Shown here: one piece after another, positions 6,505 through 15,081 of the stretch | How the letters are laid out: every line of letters begins with the position of its first letter | Numbering within the stretch: the stretch's first letter is position 1 | Assembly (NCBI GenBank): GCA_964547985.1 | Contig: CAZJPV010000045.1 | Span: 1-18,821, forward strand | Direction of reading: 5' to 3' | Length of the DNA stretch: 18,821 nucleotides | From: JAPLJU01 sp964547985 | GTDB lineage: Bacteria > Desulfobacterota > Syntrophia > Syntrophales > UBA2192 | Program-made: the position numbers and the translations under genes | The notes under the pieces: model-generated | Seen by the model: only the letters and a program-made list of their open reading frames with translations | What the model was told of the DNA's origin: nothing | The model's database searches: none

Positions 6505-6770
6505 CGGCGTACACAAACCCCAGAGAGTCCAGGCCGAGATATGAACGGCGGGTTTACCATAAAAGGAAGGTGTGCCGGTTCTGCACCAATTCCGATCTGA
6601 AACTTTCCTACAAGGATCCGGATATCCTCAAGTATTTCCTGACGGAGCGGGGCAAGATCATCCCCAGAAGGATCTCGGGAAACTGCGCCCTGCATCAACG
6701 CAAGATGACGGTCGAAATCAAGAGGGCGCGGAGCATAGCACTTCTGCCCTTTATGGTCAGCGATACCTAA
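6501..6770 (+). CDS. rpsR: Ribosomal protein bS18
   Basis: An 89-residue protein of normal S18 length, partner of S6 on the 30S platform. The body KDPDILKYFLTERGKIIPRRISGNCALHQRK is characteristic. It has CRFC (Cys25, Cys28) plus Cys62 and His65 in GNCALH, which fits the zinc-binding (C+) form of S18 rather than the cysteine-free form. Its ATG overlaps the rpsF stop by 4 bp, so the two should be made in step. The roughly 150 bp that follow (6771-6920) show no clear feature. Confidence 0.96.
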   Translation: MTAYTNPRESRPRYERRVYHKRKVCRFCTNSDLKLSYKDPDILKYFLTERGKIIPRRISGNCALHQRKMTVEIKRARSIALLPFMVSDT

Positions 6771-6920
6771 ACCCATAAGCCGCTGCCACAGATTTCCCCG
6801 TTACCCATCCGGCCGCGCCGATACTCCTGCTTCCATGAATAAATGCCGGTGTTACTCGGCACGCGTGATGACGGGCGTGACGCTGCGGCCGGCACTTTAC
6901 AGAGGATCTTCAAGCCGCCG

Positions 6921-7886
6921 ATGGAAGAGAGGAGGCCTATCCTGGTCAGGGAATTCGCGCTCGGTGTGGGTATCACGGCTCTTTTTTTCATCCTGCTCGC
7001 CCTGAGCCCCGCACTTGAGCTTGCGACCGGTTTCGTCACCCCTCTTCCTATTGCCTATTTCTATACCAGACTGGGAAGGCCTCAGGGCCTCCTTTACTTT
7101 GCCTCTTCCGTTTTTGTTGCCTGGTTCAGCCTCCAGTACGCCGGTGTCGAGGGAAACATTTCTTTCTTCGTTGTCATCGGGGCGCTGGGGATTCTCCTGC
7201 CGGAGTTCATGAGGCGAAACTGGGGCATCGAGAAAACCGTCATGGCATCCGTGGCATCCGTGCTGACGCTGGCCTTCGCCCTCCTCCTTTATTACAGCTG
7301 GAGACTGGCCACGCCCGCCATGCAACTCATCGAAACCCACATTCATGAAAGTCTCCAGTACAGTATCAAGTTTTACGCCGAATTCGGCATGTCCTCGGAA
7401 CAGATCGAATCCATCAAGGAGAACGTCCCGGAAATCACAAAGACGATACTGGGTCTCCTCCCTTCCATGGTCGTTGTCAGCGCCTCTTTTTTAGCCTGGA
7501 TCAACGTTTTGATGATGAGGTTCCTCTTCCAGAAGACCCAGACCCCCTGCCCTGATTACGGTGATCTGGCCCGCTGGAAAATTCCCGACTGGCTCGTGTG
7601 GTTTGTCATCGCTTCGGGGGGCATGACGCTCTTGCCCCTGCCGGAGATCAAACTGGTCGGATTCAATGGATTGATCATTTTTTTATTCGTCTATTTACTT
7701 CAGGGATTTTCCATAGTACACTTCTTCTTCAAAAAAAAGAGCGTGCCGAGATTTCTGCGTACGATTTTCTATCTATTTCTTTTCGTCTATCAGACACTGC
7801 TCCTCGTCGTGGCCACCGTCGGCCTCTTCGATATCTGGATTGACTTTAGAAAAATGAACAGACCACTCAAGGATTCCACTGTCTAA
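6921..7886 (+). CDS. DUF2232 (YybS-like) multi-pass membrane protein
   Basis: About 321 residues of mostly hydrophobic helices; I count roughly eight likely membrane spans, with a charged soluble loop near the middle (HIHESLQYSIKFYAEFGMSSEQIESIKENVPEI region). The position between rpsR and rplI and the overall look match the DUF2232/YybS family, known from Firmicutes and Deltaproteobacteria at this locus; its function is not established. I prefer ATG 6921 (MEERRPILVREF) because the 26 residues from the alternative ATG 6843 look like translated non-coding DNA. Neither start has a strong ribosome binding site; GAGGA at 6902-6906 is rather distant. Its stop is followed by rplI after 44 bp, so it probably sits in the rpsF-dnaB operon. 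Confidence 0.82.
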   Translation: MEERRPILVREFALGVGITALFFILLALSPALELATGFVTPLPIAYFYTRLGRPQGLLYFASSVFVAWFSLQYAGVEGNISFFVVIGALGILLPEFMRRNWGIEKTVMASVASVLTLAFALLLYYSWRLATPAMQLIETHIHESLQYSIKFYAEFGMSSEQIESIKENVPEITKTILGLLPSMVVVSASFLAWINVLMMRFLFQKTQTPCPDYGDLARWKIPDWLVWFVIASGGMTLLPLPEIKLVGFNGLIIFLFVYLLQGFSIVHFFFKKKSVPRFLRTIFYLFLFVYQTLLLVVATVGLFDIWIDFRKMNRPLKDSTV

Positions 7887-7930
7887 GGTAACCTTTAGAC
7901 CCGCTCAATCTCATCTCAAGGAGGCTTTTC

Positions 7931-8377
7931 ATGAAAGTGATTCTCAAAGAGGATGTCGCATCCCTCGGAAAAAGAGGTGACACGATCAAAGTTTCCGACG
8001 GCTACGCGCGCAATTACCTCATTCCGAAGGGATTGGCACTGGAGGCAACAGGCAAGAATATCAACGTCCTCGAACACACAAAGAAGGTCATCGCCCAGCA
8101 GTCAGAAAAGGAACGGAAGAAAGCCGAGTCTTTGGTCCAGCAATTCTCCGGTGTCACCGTGACGATTCCCTGCAAGGTGGGTGAAATGGACAAACTCTTC
8201 GGTTCCGTGACCGGAAAGGATATCGAAAAAGCGCTGGTGGAAAAAGGTTTCGAAGTCGACAAGCGACAGATCGTCATCGAAGACCCCATCAAGAACCTGG
8301 GGGAGCACCGGGTAAAGGTCAAGCTCTACCCGGGTATTTTCGCCGATATTGCGGTAACCGTCACCCGGCAGGAGTAA
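7931..8377 (+). CDS. rplI: Ribosomal protein bL9
   Basis: A 148-residue protein with the standard L9 layout: an N-terminal RNA-binding domain (MKVILKEDVASLGKRGDTIKVSDGYARNYLIPKGLA), a long connecting helix (about residues 45-75) and a C-terminal domain ending in ADIAVTVTRQE. L9 sits at the base of the L1 stalk of the 50S subunit and helps keep the reading frame. The start follows AAGGAGG with a spacing of about 6 nt. dnaB begins 39 bp downstream on the same strand, the classic rplI-dnaB pairing. Confidence 0.97.
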   Translation: MKVILKEDVASLGKRGDTIKVSDGYARNYLIPKGLALEATGKNINVLEHTKKVIAQQSEKERKKAESLVQQFSGVTVTIPCKVGEMDKLFGSVTGKDIEKALVEKGFEVDKRQIVIEDPIKNLGEHRVKVKLYPGIFADIAVTVTRQE

Positions 8378-8416
8378 CCGGAAACGGTGGGTTAGCAAAT
8401 CGAGCAGGAACATCGC

Positions 8417-9775
8417 ATGAGAGATATCGATTCGTCTCTTTACAAAGTGCCGCCGCAAAATACCGAGGCGGAGCAATCGATCCTCGGGGGGATCCTCCTG
8501 GACAACCACGCCCTGAATGCGGTCCTCGAGATTCTCGAGGTCAATGACTTTTACAATGAAGCCCACCGGAGGATTTTTGCCGCTATCCTGGAGCTGTCGG
8601 ATCGGAACGAGCCGAGCGACCTCATCACGCTGAGCAACATCCTCAAGGAAAAAAAACACCTCGACACCGTGGGTGGGGCGTCCTACCTGGCCACACTGGT
8701 CGACAGCGTCCCGTCGGCTGCCAACGTGGCTCACTACGCAAAGATCGTCAAGGAAAAATCCATCCTTCGACGGCTCATCGGGACGGCCACGGAAATCCTC
8801 AACAAGAGTTACCATGCCGGCTCCGAGGTGGACCGCATCCTCGACGAGGCCGAGCACGCCATCTTCGAAATATCGGAAAACAAGATCCGGCCCGCCTTTT
8901 TCCCCCTGAAAGAGATCCTCAAGGACAGTTTCAGGACGATTGAGCGTCTCTACGAAAAGAAGGAACTCGTCACCGGCGTCCCCACGGGTTTCGACAAGCT
9001 CGACGAGCTGACCTCGGGCCTCCAGAACTCAGAACTGATCATCGTCGCGGGCCGGCCCAGTATGGGAAAAACGGCCCTCGCTCTCAATATCGCCCAGCAC
9101 GCCTCCATCGATGCCGGGATCCCGGTGGCCATATTCTCCCTGGAAATGGCGAAAGAACAGCTCGCCCTCCGGATGCTGGCCTCGGAAGCCCGGGTGGACT
9201 CGCAGAGGATCCGCAAAGGGTTCCTGGGTGAGTCAGACTGGCCGAGGCTCACCACCGCTGCGGGCAGACTCTCCGACGCACCCATCTTCATCGACGACAC
9301 ACCGGCCATCTCGGTCCTCGAAATGAAGGCCAAGTCCAGACGCCTCAAAGCGGAGATGGGCCTGGGCCTTGTGATCCTGGATTACCTGCAGCTCATGAAG
9401 GGTGGAGGATACGCGGACACCAGGGAGCAGGAAATTTCCGAGATCAGCCGGTCCCTGAAGGCCCTTTCCAAGGAGCTGAGCGTCCCCGTCATGGCCCTCT
9501 CCCAGCTCAACCGGAAGGTTGAAGACCGGACCAACAAGCGGCCCCAGATGGCGGACCTCCGGGAGTCCGGCGCCATCGAACAGGACGCCGACGTCATTTT
9601 CTTCCTGTACAGGGACGAGGTCTATAACCGCTCCGAGGACAACCCGGAAAAAGGAACCGCCGAGGTCATCATCGGCAAGCAGAGAAACGGGCCCGTGGGG
9701 ACAGTGAAACTCACCTTCCAGGAAAAATACACCCGCTTCGACAAGATGGCCTTCCATGCCGAAGAGGCCTTCTGA
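8417..9775 (+). CDS. dnaB: Replicative DNA helicase DnaB
   Basis: A 452-residue DnaB of normal length with no intein or insertion. The N-terminal domain (about residues 10-110) starts with the family motif PPQNTEAEQSILGGILLDN. The RecA-like C-terminal domain has Walker A GRPSMGKT (212-219), the SLEM motif at 241-244, Walker B VILDYLQLM (319-327, Asp322) and a SQLNR motif at 362-366. It forms the hexameric ring that unwinds DNA at the replication fork. An AGGA-containing ribosome binding site precedes ATG 8417. It ends the rpsF-rpsR-DUF2232-rplI-dnaB cluster and is followed by a shared bidirectional terminator. Confidence 0.98.
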   Translation: MRDIDSSLYKVPPQNTEAEQSILGGILLDNHALNAVLEILEVNDFYNEAHRRIFAAILELSDRNEPSDLITLSNILKEKKHLDTVGGASYLATLVDSVPSAANVAHYAKIVKEKSILRRLIGTATEILNKSYHAGSEVDRILDEAEHAIFEISENKIRPAFFPLKEILKDSFRTIERLYEKKELVTGVPTGFDKLDELTSGLQNSELIIVAGRPSMGKTALALNIAQHASIDAGIPVAIFSLEMAKEQLALRMLASEARVDSQRIRKGFLGESDWPRLTTAAGRLSDAPIFIDDTPAISVLEMKAKSRRLKAEMGLGLVILDYLQLMKGGGYADTREQEISEISRSLKALSKELSVPVMALSQLNRKVEDRTNKRPQMADLRESGAIEQDADVIFFLYRDEVYNRSEDNPEKGTAEVIIGKQRNGPVGTVKLTFQEKYTRFDKMAFHAEEAF

Positions 9776-9792
9776 AGGCCGAGCGGGCAAAA

Positions 9793-9824
9793 AAAAGCCC
9801 CGGGGGAGCTTGTCCGGGGCTTTT
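9793..9824. terminator. Bidirectional Rho-independent terminator between dnaB and rpoH
   Basis: AAAAGCCCCGG (9793-9803) and CCGGGGCTTTT (9814-9824) form a perfect 11-bp stem with a 10-nt loop. Runs of A on the left and T on the right let it act on both strands, ending dnaB (18 bp upstream) and the convergent rpoH (19 bp on the other side). Confidence 0.92.
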
Positions 9825-9842
9825 CATTTTCTCAGGGTTGCA

Positions 9843-10703
9843 TCAGGCGTTCACGGCCCTCTGGTCGCCTTCCCAGGTCAGGATGGCATGCCGCATTTTC
9901 TTGAGGGCCTCTTTTTCCACCTGCCGGGCACGCTCGCGCGTTATCTTGAAGCGCTCTCCGATTTCCTGGAGCGTTTCCGGTGTCTCCGACATGATCCGGT
10001 TCCGGATGATGTAACGTTCCCTCTCGCTCAGTTTGGCCAGAACCCCGGCGATGTTGCGCTTGACCAGGGCCGTTTCCTGCTTTTTGATCAGGCTCTCCTC
10101 CTGGCTCTCGCCCTCATAGGCGAGCACGTCCCGATGGCTCAAATCCCCGTCCTCACTGATGGAGGCATCGAGCGACAGGTCCCTTTGGTTCAGGCGCAGA
10201 TCCATCTCCTCGATCTCCGCCTCCTTCACGTTCAGGGTTTCTGCAATCTCGCCGAACTCGGGGTTTTTTGACGAAAGGTTCTGCAGCTTTTTCTTGGCCT
10301 GATTGAGCTTGAAAAAAAGCTTCCGCTGAGCCTGGGTCGTGCCGATCTTGACAAGGCTCCAGGTCTTGATAATGAAATTCTGCATGTACGCCCTGATCCA
10401 CCACACGGCGTAGGAGATCAGGCGGTAACCTTTATAGGGGTTGAACTTCTTCACGGCGTGCATGAGACCCATATTCCCCTCCTGGATGAGGTCGATGAGC
10501 TTCACCCCGTAGTTCCGATACTCATGGGCAATCTTGACCACAAACCGGAGGTTGGATGTGACCAGTTTCTCAGCAGCCTCCTTATCATCATATTTCCTGA
10601 ATCGAACCGCCAACTTGAACTCCTCATCGGACGTCAGTATCTTGAAGCGGTTTATCTCGGAAATATAAATATCCAGCGAATTAATATTGACTGGCACGGA
10701 CAT
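9843..10703 (-). CDS. rpoH: Heat-shock sigma factor RpoH (sigma-32)
   Basis: A 286-residue sigma-70-family protein. Region 2 contains NLRFVVKIAHEYRNYGVKLIDLIQEGNMGLMHAVKKFNP (about residues 51-89) and the -10 recognition helix with WWIRAYM. The RpoH-box QRKLFFKLNQAKKK (126-139), specific to sigma-32 proteins, separates it from RpoD and other sigmas. Region 4 (about 220-275) carries the helix-turn-helix with TLQEIGERFKITRERARQVE. RpoH directs transcription of chaperone and protease genes after protein damage. An AAGGAGGA ribosome binding site lies upstream of the ATG, and a strong housekeeping promoter precedes it. It is divergent from clpB, a typical member of its regulon. Confidence 0.96.
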   Translation of the reverse strand: MSVPVNINSLDIYISEINRFKILTSDEEFKLAVRFRKYDDKEAAEKLVTSNLRFVVKIAHEYRNYGVKLIDLIQEGNMGLMHAVKKFNPYKGYRLISYAVWWIRAYMQNFIIKTWSLVKIGTTQAQRKLFFKLNQAKKKLQNLSSKNPEFGEIAETLNVKEAEIEEMDLRLNQRDLSLDASISEDGDLSHRDVLAYEGESQEESLIKKQETALVKRNIAGVLAKLSERERYIIRNRIMSETPETLQEIGERFKITRERARQVEKEALKKMRHAILTWEGDQRAVNA

Positions 10704-10745
10704 GCCTTTATTCCTCCTTCGTGCTTCATGTTTTCTAAATTGCTT

Positions 10746-10773
10746 ATTTTACTCTGCAAATTTAAACTGTCAA
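10746..10773 (-). promoter_or_regulatory. Sigma-70-type promoter of rpoH
   Basis: On the minus strand, a perfect TTGACA (10768-10773), a 16-bp spacer and TAAAAT (10746-10751, 5 of 6) lie about 43 bp before the rpoH start codon. The close consensus match points to basal housekeeping transcription. The 353-bp gap 10704-11056 holds this promoter, a clpB promoter and the clpB leader. Confidence 0.65.
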
Positions 10774-10861
10774 GCTTTTTTTAACCTTCATCAAGGAAAG
10801 CTCTGAAGCGAAACCGCTTGTTTTTCCGTACTTTTTTTATATTTGACGGTTATACGTTTTC

Positions 10862-10890
10862 TTGACATCCCCCTTTGTTGTGTTTAATTT
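10862..10890 (+). promoter_or_regulatory. Candidate promoter of clpB
   Basis: TTGACA (10862-10867), a 17-bp spacer and TAATTT (10885-10890) would start transcription near 10897 and leave a leader of about 160 nt. No convincing sigma-32 -10 (CCCCAT-like at the right spacing) and no CIRCE operator were found, which is notable for a heat-shock gene. Confidence 0.45.
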
Positions 10891-10901
10891 AGGAATGTAA
10901 A

Positions 10902-10920
10902 CCGATCGACACCGGATCGG
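10902..10920. repeat. Inverted repeat at the start of the clpB leader
   Basis: CCGATC (10902-10907) and GATCGG (10915-10920) flank 7 bases just downstream of the predicted clpB start point. It could be an operator or the first hairpin of the leader RNA. Confidence 0.35.
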
Positions 10921-11014
10921 GAAGTTACCGATATATAACGATTTTACCGTAAATTCCCATGAAATCAGCGACCCCGTTCCCGGCCGGCGGGGCGGAATAA
11001 CCGCATTGCGTTTT

Positions 11015-11052
11015 TCTCTTTTTTTCCGCATATTTGGATAGCGACAAGGAGA
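11015..11052 (+). promoter_or_regulatory. Possible RNA-thermometer-like element masking the clpB ribosome binding site
   Basis: TCTCTTT (11015-11021), at the start of a U-rich tract, can pair with AAGGAGA (11046-11052), the clpB Shine-Dalgarno sequence. This gives 7 bp including one G-U and a 24-nt loop. Weak U-rich pairing to the ribosome binding site of a chaperone gene is the principle of fourU-type thermometers. This is inference from base pairing alone. Confidence 0.3.
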
Positions 11053-11056
11053 CACC

Positions 11057-13681
11057 ATGAGAATTGACAAGCTGACATTGAAGGCCCAGGAAGCCCTTCA
11101 GGAAGCCCAGCGCATCGCCACCCGGTTCGAGCACCAGGCCGTGGATGTGGAGCACCTTCTCCTGGCGCTGCTGGGGAAGCCCGAGGGGGTCGCCACCTCG
11201 ATTTTGAAGAAGCTCGGGGCCAACCCGTCCGTCATCAGCGGGGACCTCGAAAAAATCCTGACCCGGCTCCCGAAAGTCACAGGGGCCGTTACCGGACAGG
11301 CCTACATGTCCACGAGACTGAACAGGGTTCTGGACGCGGCATTCGCCGAGGCGTCGCGCATGAAAGACGAGTACGTCAGCATCGAACACATCTTGGTGGG
11401 CATGACAGACGAGAAGGAAGGGGTTGCCGGCCAGATCCTCAATAGAGCCGGTGTTACGAGGGATGCCATCCTCAAAGTCCTTGTGGACATCCGGGGGAGC
11501 CAGCGGATCACCGATCAGAATCCCGAAGAGAAATACCAGGCCCTGGAGCGCTATGCCAGGGATTTCAATGAACTGGCCCGCAAGGGGTCCTTCGATCCCG
11601 TCATCGGCCGCGATGATGAGATCCGCAGGATCATGCAGGTCCTTTCAAGGAGAACGAAGAACAACCCCGTCCTCATCGGTGATCCCGGCGTGGGGAAAAC
11701 GGCCATCGTCGAGGGCCTGGCCCAGCGCATCGTCAACGGCGACGTGCCCGAAAGCCTCAAGAACAAGAGAGTCATCGGCCTGGACATGGGCGCTCTCGTC
11801 GCCGGGTCCAAATACCGGGGGGAGTTCGAAGACCGCCTGAAGGCCGTCCTCAAAGAAATCCAGGATGCCCAGGGGGAAATCATCCTCTTTATCGATGAAA
11901 TTCACACCGTCGTCGGTGCGGGCGCTGCCGAGGGTGCCATCGATGCCTCCAACATGCTGAAGCCCGCCCTCGCCCGCGGGGAGCTTCGGTGTATCGGTGC
12001 AACGACCCTGGACGAGTACCGGAAGAACATCGAGAAAGACGCGGCCCTCGAGCGAAGGTTCCAGCCCATCCTGATCAAGGAGCCGACCGTTGAGGATACC
12101 ATCGCCATCCTGCGCGGCCTCAAGGAGAGGTACGAAGTCTATCACGGGGTGAGGATCAAGGACTCGGCGATTGTGGCCGCGGCGACCCTGTCCGACCGCT
12201 ATATCTCCGATCGCTTCCTGCCGGACAAGGCCGTTGATCTCATCGACGAGTCGGCATCGAGACTTCGCATTGAACTCGACAGCCTGCCGGCCGAGATCGA
12301 CGCGCTGGAAAGACGGATCATGCAGCTCGAGATCGAGCGCCAGTCCCTCAAGGACGAAACGGATCCGACGGCAAAGGATAGGCTGGAGAGGCTCGACACC
12401 GAACTCGGAAAACTCAAGGAAAGCCGGGATGCCATGAAGTCCCGCTGGTCTGCAGAGAAGGACCAAATCAAGAAGATCCAGACCATCCGGGGACGGATCG
12501 AGGACCTCAAGAACGAGGAGATGACCGCCCAGAGGGAGGGAAACCTGTCCCGGGCGGCGGAAATTCGCTACGGGAAACTCGTGGAGCTCAACAGGGAATT
12601 GGAAAAAGAACAGGCGAAATTCGGGGAGATCCAGAAAGAACAGAAGATGCTCAAGGAAGAGGTGGACGCCGAGGATGTGGCCGAGGTCGTGGCCAAATGG
12701 ACCGGCATCCCCGTCTCGAGGATGATGGAGACGGAGGTCCAGAAGCTCATTGAGATGGAGGAGCGTCTCCAGCAGCGCGTCATCGGACAGGAAGAGGCCA
12801 TCCAGGCCGTCTCCAGCGCCCTTCGCAGGGCCCGTTCGGGTCTTGCGGATCCGAACCGCCCCATCGGATCCTTCATCTTCCTGGGACCCACGGGCGTGGG
12901 AAAGACAGAGCTCGCCCGGGCACTGGCGGAATTCATGTTCGACGACGAGCAGAACATGATTCGGATCGACATGACGGAGTTCATGGAAAAACACTCCGTG
13001 GCGAGACTCATCGGCGCCCCCCCGGGATATGTGGGATACGAGGAGGGGGGCTACCTGACGGAATCCATCCGGAGAAAACCCTATTCGGTGATCCTCTTCG
13101 ACGAGATCGAGAAGGCCCACCCCGATGTCTTCAACGTCCTGCTGCAGATCCTCGACGACGGGCGGCTGACGGACGGCCAGGGGCGCACGGTGGACTTCAA
13201 GAACACCATCGTCATCATGACTTCGAACCTGGGCGGGCAGTGGATCACCGATCCTTCCATGAGCGAGGGGGACCGGAAGATCCGCATCCTCGACACCCTG
13301 AGAACGACCTTCAAGCCGGAATTCCTCAACCGGATCGACGACATCATCGTCTTCAGATCGCTCACCATCAGCGACATCAACCGGATCATCGATATTCAGA
13401 TCCGACTTCTGAACAGGCGGCTGGCGGAGAAGAAGCTCTCCGTCGAACTCACTGACGAGGCCAAGAAGCAGCTCTCGAAAGCGGGCTACAGCGCCACCTA
13501 TGGCGCGAGGCCCTTGAAGAGATCGATCCAAAAGATTATACTGGATCCCCTTGCCATGAAACTCCTGGAAGGGGGCTTCATCGAGGGGGAGCACATCGTG
13601 GTGGACATTACACCCGCAGGCGAGGTATTCTTCAACCCGAAGACTGAACCGGTCTCCAGACGAAAAGCTTCGCGGAAATAG
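11057..13681 (+). CDS. clpB: ATP-dependent disaggregase ClpB
   Basis: An 874-residue Hsp100 protein of full length that, with DnaK, pulls proteins out of aggregates. In order: an N-terminal Clp repeat domain (1-145, MRIDKLTLKAQEAL...), ATPase 1 with Walker A GDPGVGKT (208-215) and Walker B ILFIDEIHT, a coiled-coil middle domain (about 400-530) that identifies ClpB rather than ClpA or ClpC, ATPase 2 with Walker A GPTGVGKT (near 611-618) and Walker B LFDEIEKAH, and the C-terminal motif YGARPLKRSIQ. The start has AAGGAGA 4 nt upstream of the ATG. htpX follows after 30 bp on the same strand. The N-terminal domain is intact, so this is the long isoform. Confidence 0.98.
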   Translation: MRIDKLTLKAQEALQEAQRIATRFEHQAVDVEHLLLALLGKPEGVATSILKKLGANPSVISGDLEKILTRLPKVTGAVTGQAYMSTRLNRVLDAAFAEASRMKDEYVSIEHILVGMTDEKEGVAGQILNRAGVTRDAILKVLVDIRGSQRITDQNPEEKYQALERYARDFNELARKGSFDPVIGRDDEIRRIMQVLSRRTKNNPVLIGDPGVGKTAIVEGLAQRIVNGDVPESLKNKRVIGLDMGALVAGSKYRGEFEDRLKAVLKEIQDAQGEIILFIDEIHTVVGAGAAEGAIDASNMLKPALARGELRCIGATTLDEYRKNIEKDAALERRFQPILIKEPTVEDTIAILRGLKERYEVYHGVRIKDSAIVAAATLSDRYISDRFLPDKAVDLIDESASRLRIELDSLPAEIDALERRIMQLEIERQSLKDETDPTAKDRLERLDTELGKLKESRDAMKSRWSAEKDQIKKIQTIRGRIEDLKNEEMTAQREGNLSRAAEIRYGKLVELNRELEKEQAKFGEIQKEQKMLKEEVDAEDVAEVVAKWTGIPVSRMMETEVQKLIEMEERLQQRVIGQEEAIQAVSSALRRARSGLADPNRPIGSFIFLGPTGVGKTELARALAEFMFDDEQNMIRIDMTEFMEKHSVARLIGAPPGYVGYEEGGYLTESIRRKPYSVILFDEIEKAHPDVFNVLLQILDDGRLTDGQGRTVDFKNTIVIMTSNLGGQWITDPSMSEGDRKIRILDTLRTTFKPEFLNRIDDIIVFRSLTISDINRIIDIQIRLLNRRLAEKKLSVELTDEAKKQLSKAGYSATYGARPLKRSIQKIILDPLAMKLLEGGFIEGEHIVVDITPAGEVFFNPKTEPVSRRKASRK

Positions 13682-13711
13682 GCAAGATATCAAAATGGAG
13701 GGAGGACACAA

Positions 13712-14563
13712 ATGAACGCTTTGAAAACGGCATTGCTACTGGGAGCTCTGACAGGGCTTCTGATTCTGATCGGGGGCTACTTTGGCGGACAACAGGGCAT
13801 GGTCATCGCCTTTGTCTTCGCCATGGTCATGAACCTGGGAAGCTACTGGTTCTCCGACAAGATCGTGCTAAGGATGTACCGGGCCCAGGAGGTGACGGAG
13901 CAGGAGGCGCCGGAGCTCTACCGGATCGTCCAGGACCTGTCCCTTAAAGCAGGCCTGCCCATGCCGAAGGTCTGCATCGTCCCGAGCGAGACGCCGAATG
14001 CTTTTGCCACGGGACGGAACGAAAAGCACGCGGTCGTGGCCGTCACGCAAGGAATCCTGAAGATTCTGAACAGGGATGAGCTCGAAGGGGTGCTATCCCA
14101 TGAGCTCTCCCACATCAAGAACAAGGACATCCTGATCGGCGCTATCGCGGCCACCATTGCAGGGGCCATCACCATGCTCGCCCACATGGCCCAGTGGGCG
14201 GCCATATTCGGCGGCAGCAGGGGAAGCGACGAGGAAGGCGGTGGCGGCGGCGGGATCGGGCTCATCTTCATGGCCATCCTGGCGCCGATTGCGGCCATGA
14301 TCATCCAGATGGCCATATCACGCTCACGGGAATACCTGGCAGACGATGGTGGTGCCATGGTTTCCGGTAAACCCTATGGCCTGGCCAGCGCCCTGGAGAA
14401 GCTGGCCCGCGGTTCCGTGGCGATTCCCATGGATGCCAACCCGTCAACGGCCCACATCTTCACGGTCAGCCCGCTGTCGGGAAGGTCCTTCATGACGCTC
14501 TTCAGTACCCATCCGCCCATCGAGGAGCGCATCGCGCGGCTGCGACAGATGAAGGTCAAATGA
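13712..14563 (+). CDS. htpX: Membrane zinc metalloprotease HtpX
   Basis: A 283-residue M48-family protease with two N-terminal membrane segments (about residues 6-22 and 30-47), the zinc motif HELSH (His130, Glu131, His134), a likely third ligand Glu207 in SREYLADD, and two further hydrophobic stretches (about 140-166 and 180-202) separated by a Gly-rich loop. HtpX degrades damaged inner-membrane proteins with the active site facing the cytoplasm. The ribosome binding site GGAGGGAGG lies just upstream. It follows clpB closely, so both stress genes may share a transcript. Confidence 0.95.
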   Translation: MNALKTALLLGALTGLLILIGGYFGGQQGMVIAFVFAMVMNLGSYWFSDKIVLRMYRAQEVTEQEAPELYRIVQDLSLKAGLPMPKVCIVPSETPNAFATGRNEKHAVVAVTQGILKILNRDELEGVLSHELSHIKNKDILIGAIAATIAGAITMLAHMAQWAAIFGGSRGSDEEGGGGGGIGLIFMAILAPIAAMIIQMAISRSREYLADDGGAMVSGKPYGLASALEKLARGSVAIPMDANPSTAHIFTVSPLSGRSFMTLFSTHPPIEERIARLRQMKVK

Positions 14564-14592
14564 TCGCCCGGTGAGTTTGACGAATGTCCATG

Positions 14593-14639
14593 AGGAAGCA
14601 GGGGGCTGACGAGCATCAAAATCGGTCTCCTGCTTCTTT
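14593..14639 (+). terminator. Weak terminator-like hairpin after htpX
   Basis: GAAGCAGG (14595-14602) pairs with CCTGCTTC (14629-14636), and the stem extends by G-U and A-U pairs, but the loop is 26 nt and the T run is only three bases. It may attenuate rather than end transcription before the DUF1844 gene. Confidence 0.3.
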
Positions 14640-14664
14640 GTTATAGCGCAAGAAGGGGGTCGCC

Positions 14665-15081
14665 ATGAAGGAAGAAAAAAAAGACAAGGGGTTTACCGTC
14701 AGGGACAGAAGGCGCTTTGACGAAGCCGGTGAAACAAAAAAGGATCTCGCCGGGGAACGGACGGAGGCGGCCGGGCAGGCCGACCCCGCAGAGCACGCCG
14801 GGGAGAAAAGCACGGCAGTGCCTCGTGATATACCGGAGATTGATTTTTCCACGTTCGTCTTTTCCCTCGGCACGAGCGCCCTCTTCCACTTCGGGGATTT
14901 CCCCGACCCGGCCACCCAGAACGTGGAAAAAAATCTCCCGGCAGCGAAACAGACGATCGACATCCTGGGCATGCTGAAGGAAAAAACACACGGAAACCTA
15001 GCGTCGGAGGAGGAACAACTCCTCGACAACCTCCTGTTCGAACTGCGGATGCGCTACGTCAAAGAGATGGAAAAGAAATGA
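14665..15081 (+). CDS. DUF1844 domain protein
   Basis: A 138-residue protein with a charged, disordered N-terminal half (residues 1-55) and a conserved C-terminal domain starting at IDFSTFVFSLGTSALFHFGDFPDP and ending in LLFELRMRYVKEM. This matches the DUF1844 family, a small domain of unknown function common in Deltaproteobacteria and often found beside ispE or prs. An AGGGGG-type ribosome binding site precedes the ATG. Its stop overlaps the ispE start by 4 bp (ATGA), so the two are translationally coupled. There are no membrane segments or obvious catalytic residues. Confidence 0.88.
   Translation: MKEEKKDKGFTVRDRRRFDEAGETKKDLAGERTEAAGQADPAEHAGEKSTAVPRDIPEIDFSTFVFSLGTSALFHFGDFPDPATQNVEKNLPAAKQTIDILGMLKEKTHGNLASEEEQLLDNLLFELRMRYVKEMEKK

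Noticed and set aside
9756..10271. Plus-strand open frame over rpoH
   Set aside because: It covers the bidirectional terminator and runs antisense to rpoH; no ribosome binding site and no family features.
10704..11056. CIRCE (HrcA) operator or sigma-32 promoter before clpB
   Set aside because: No TTAGCACTC-type inverted repeat and no CCCCAT-like -10 at a suitable distance from a CTTGAA-like -35 was found by eye.
11645..13711. Very long minus-strand open frame (688 codons) opposite clpB
   Set aside because: It is the antisense shadow of a high-G+C coding region with strong codon bias; the translation shows no recognisable domain and clpB itself is certain.
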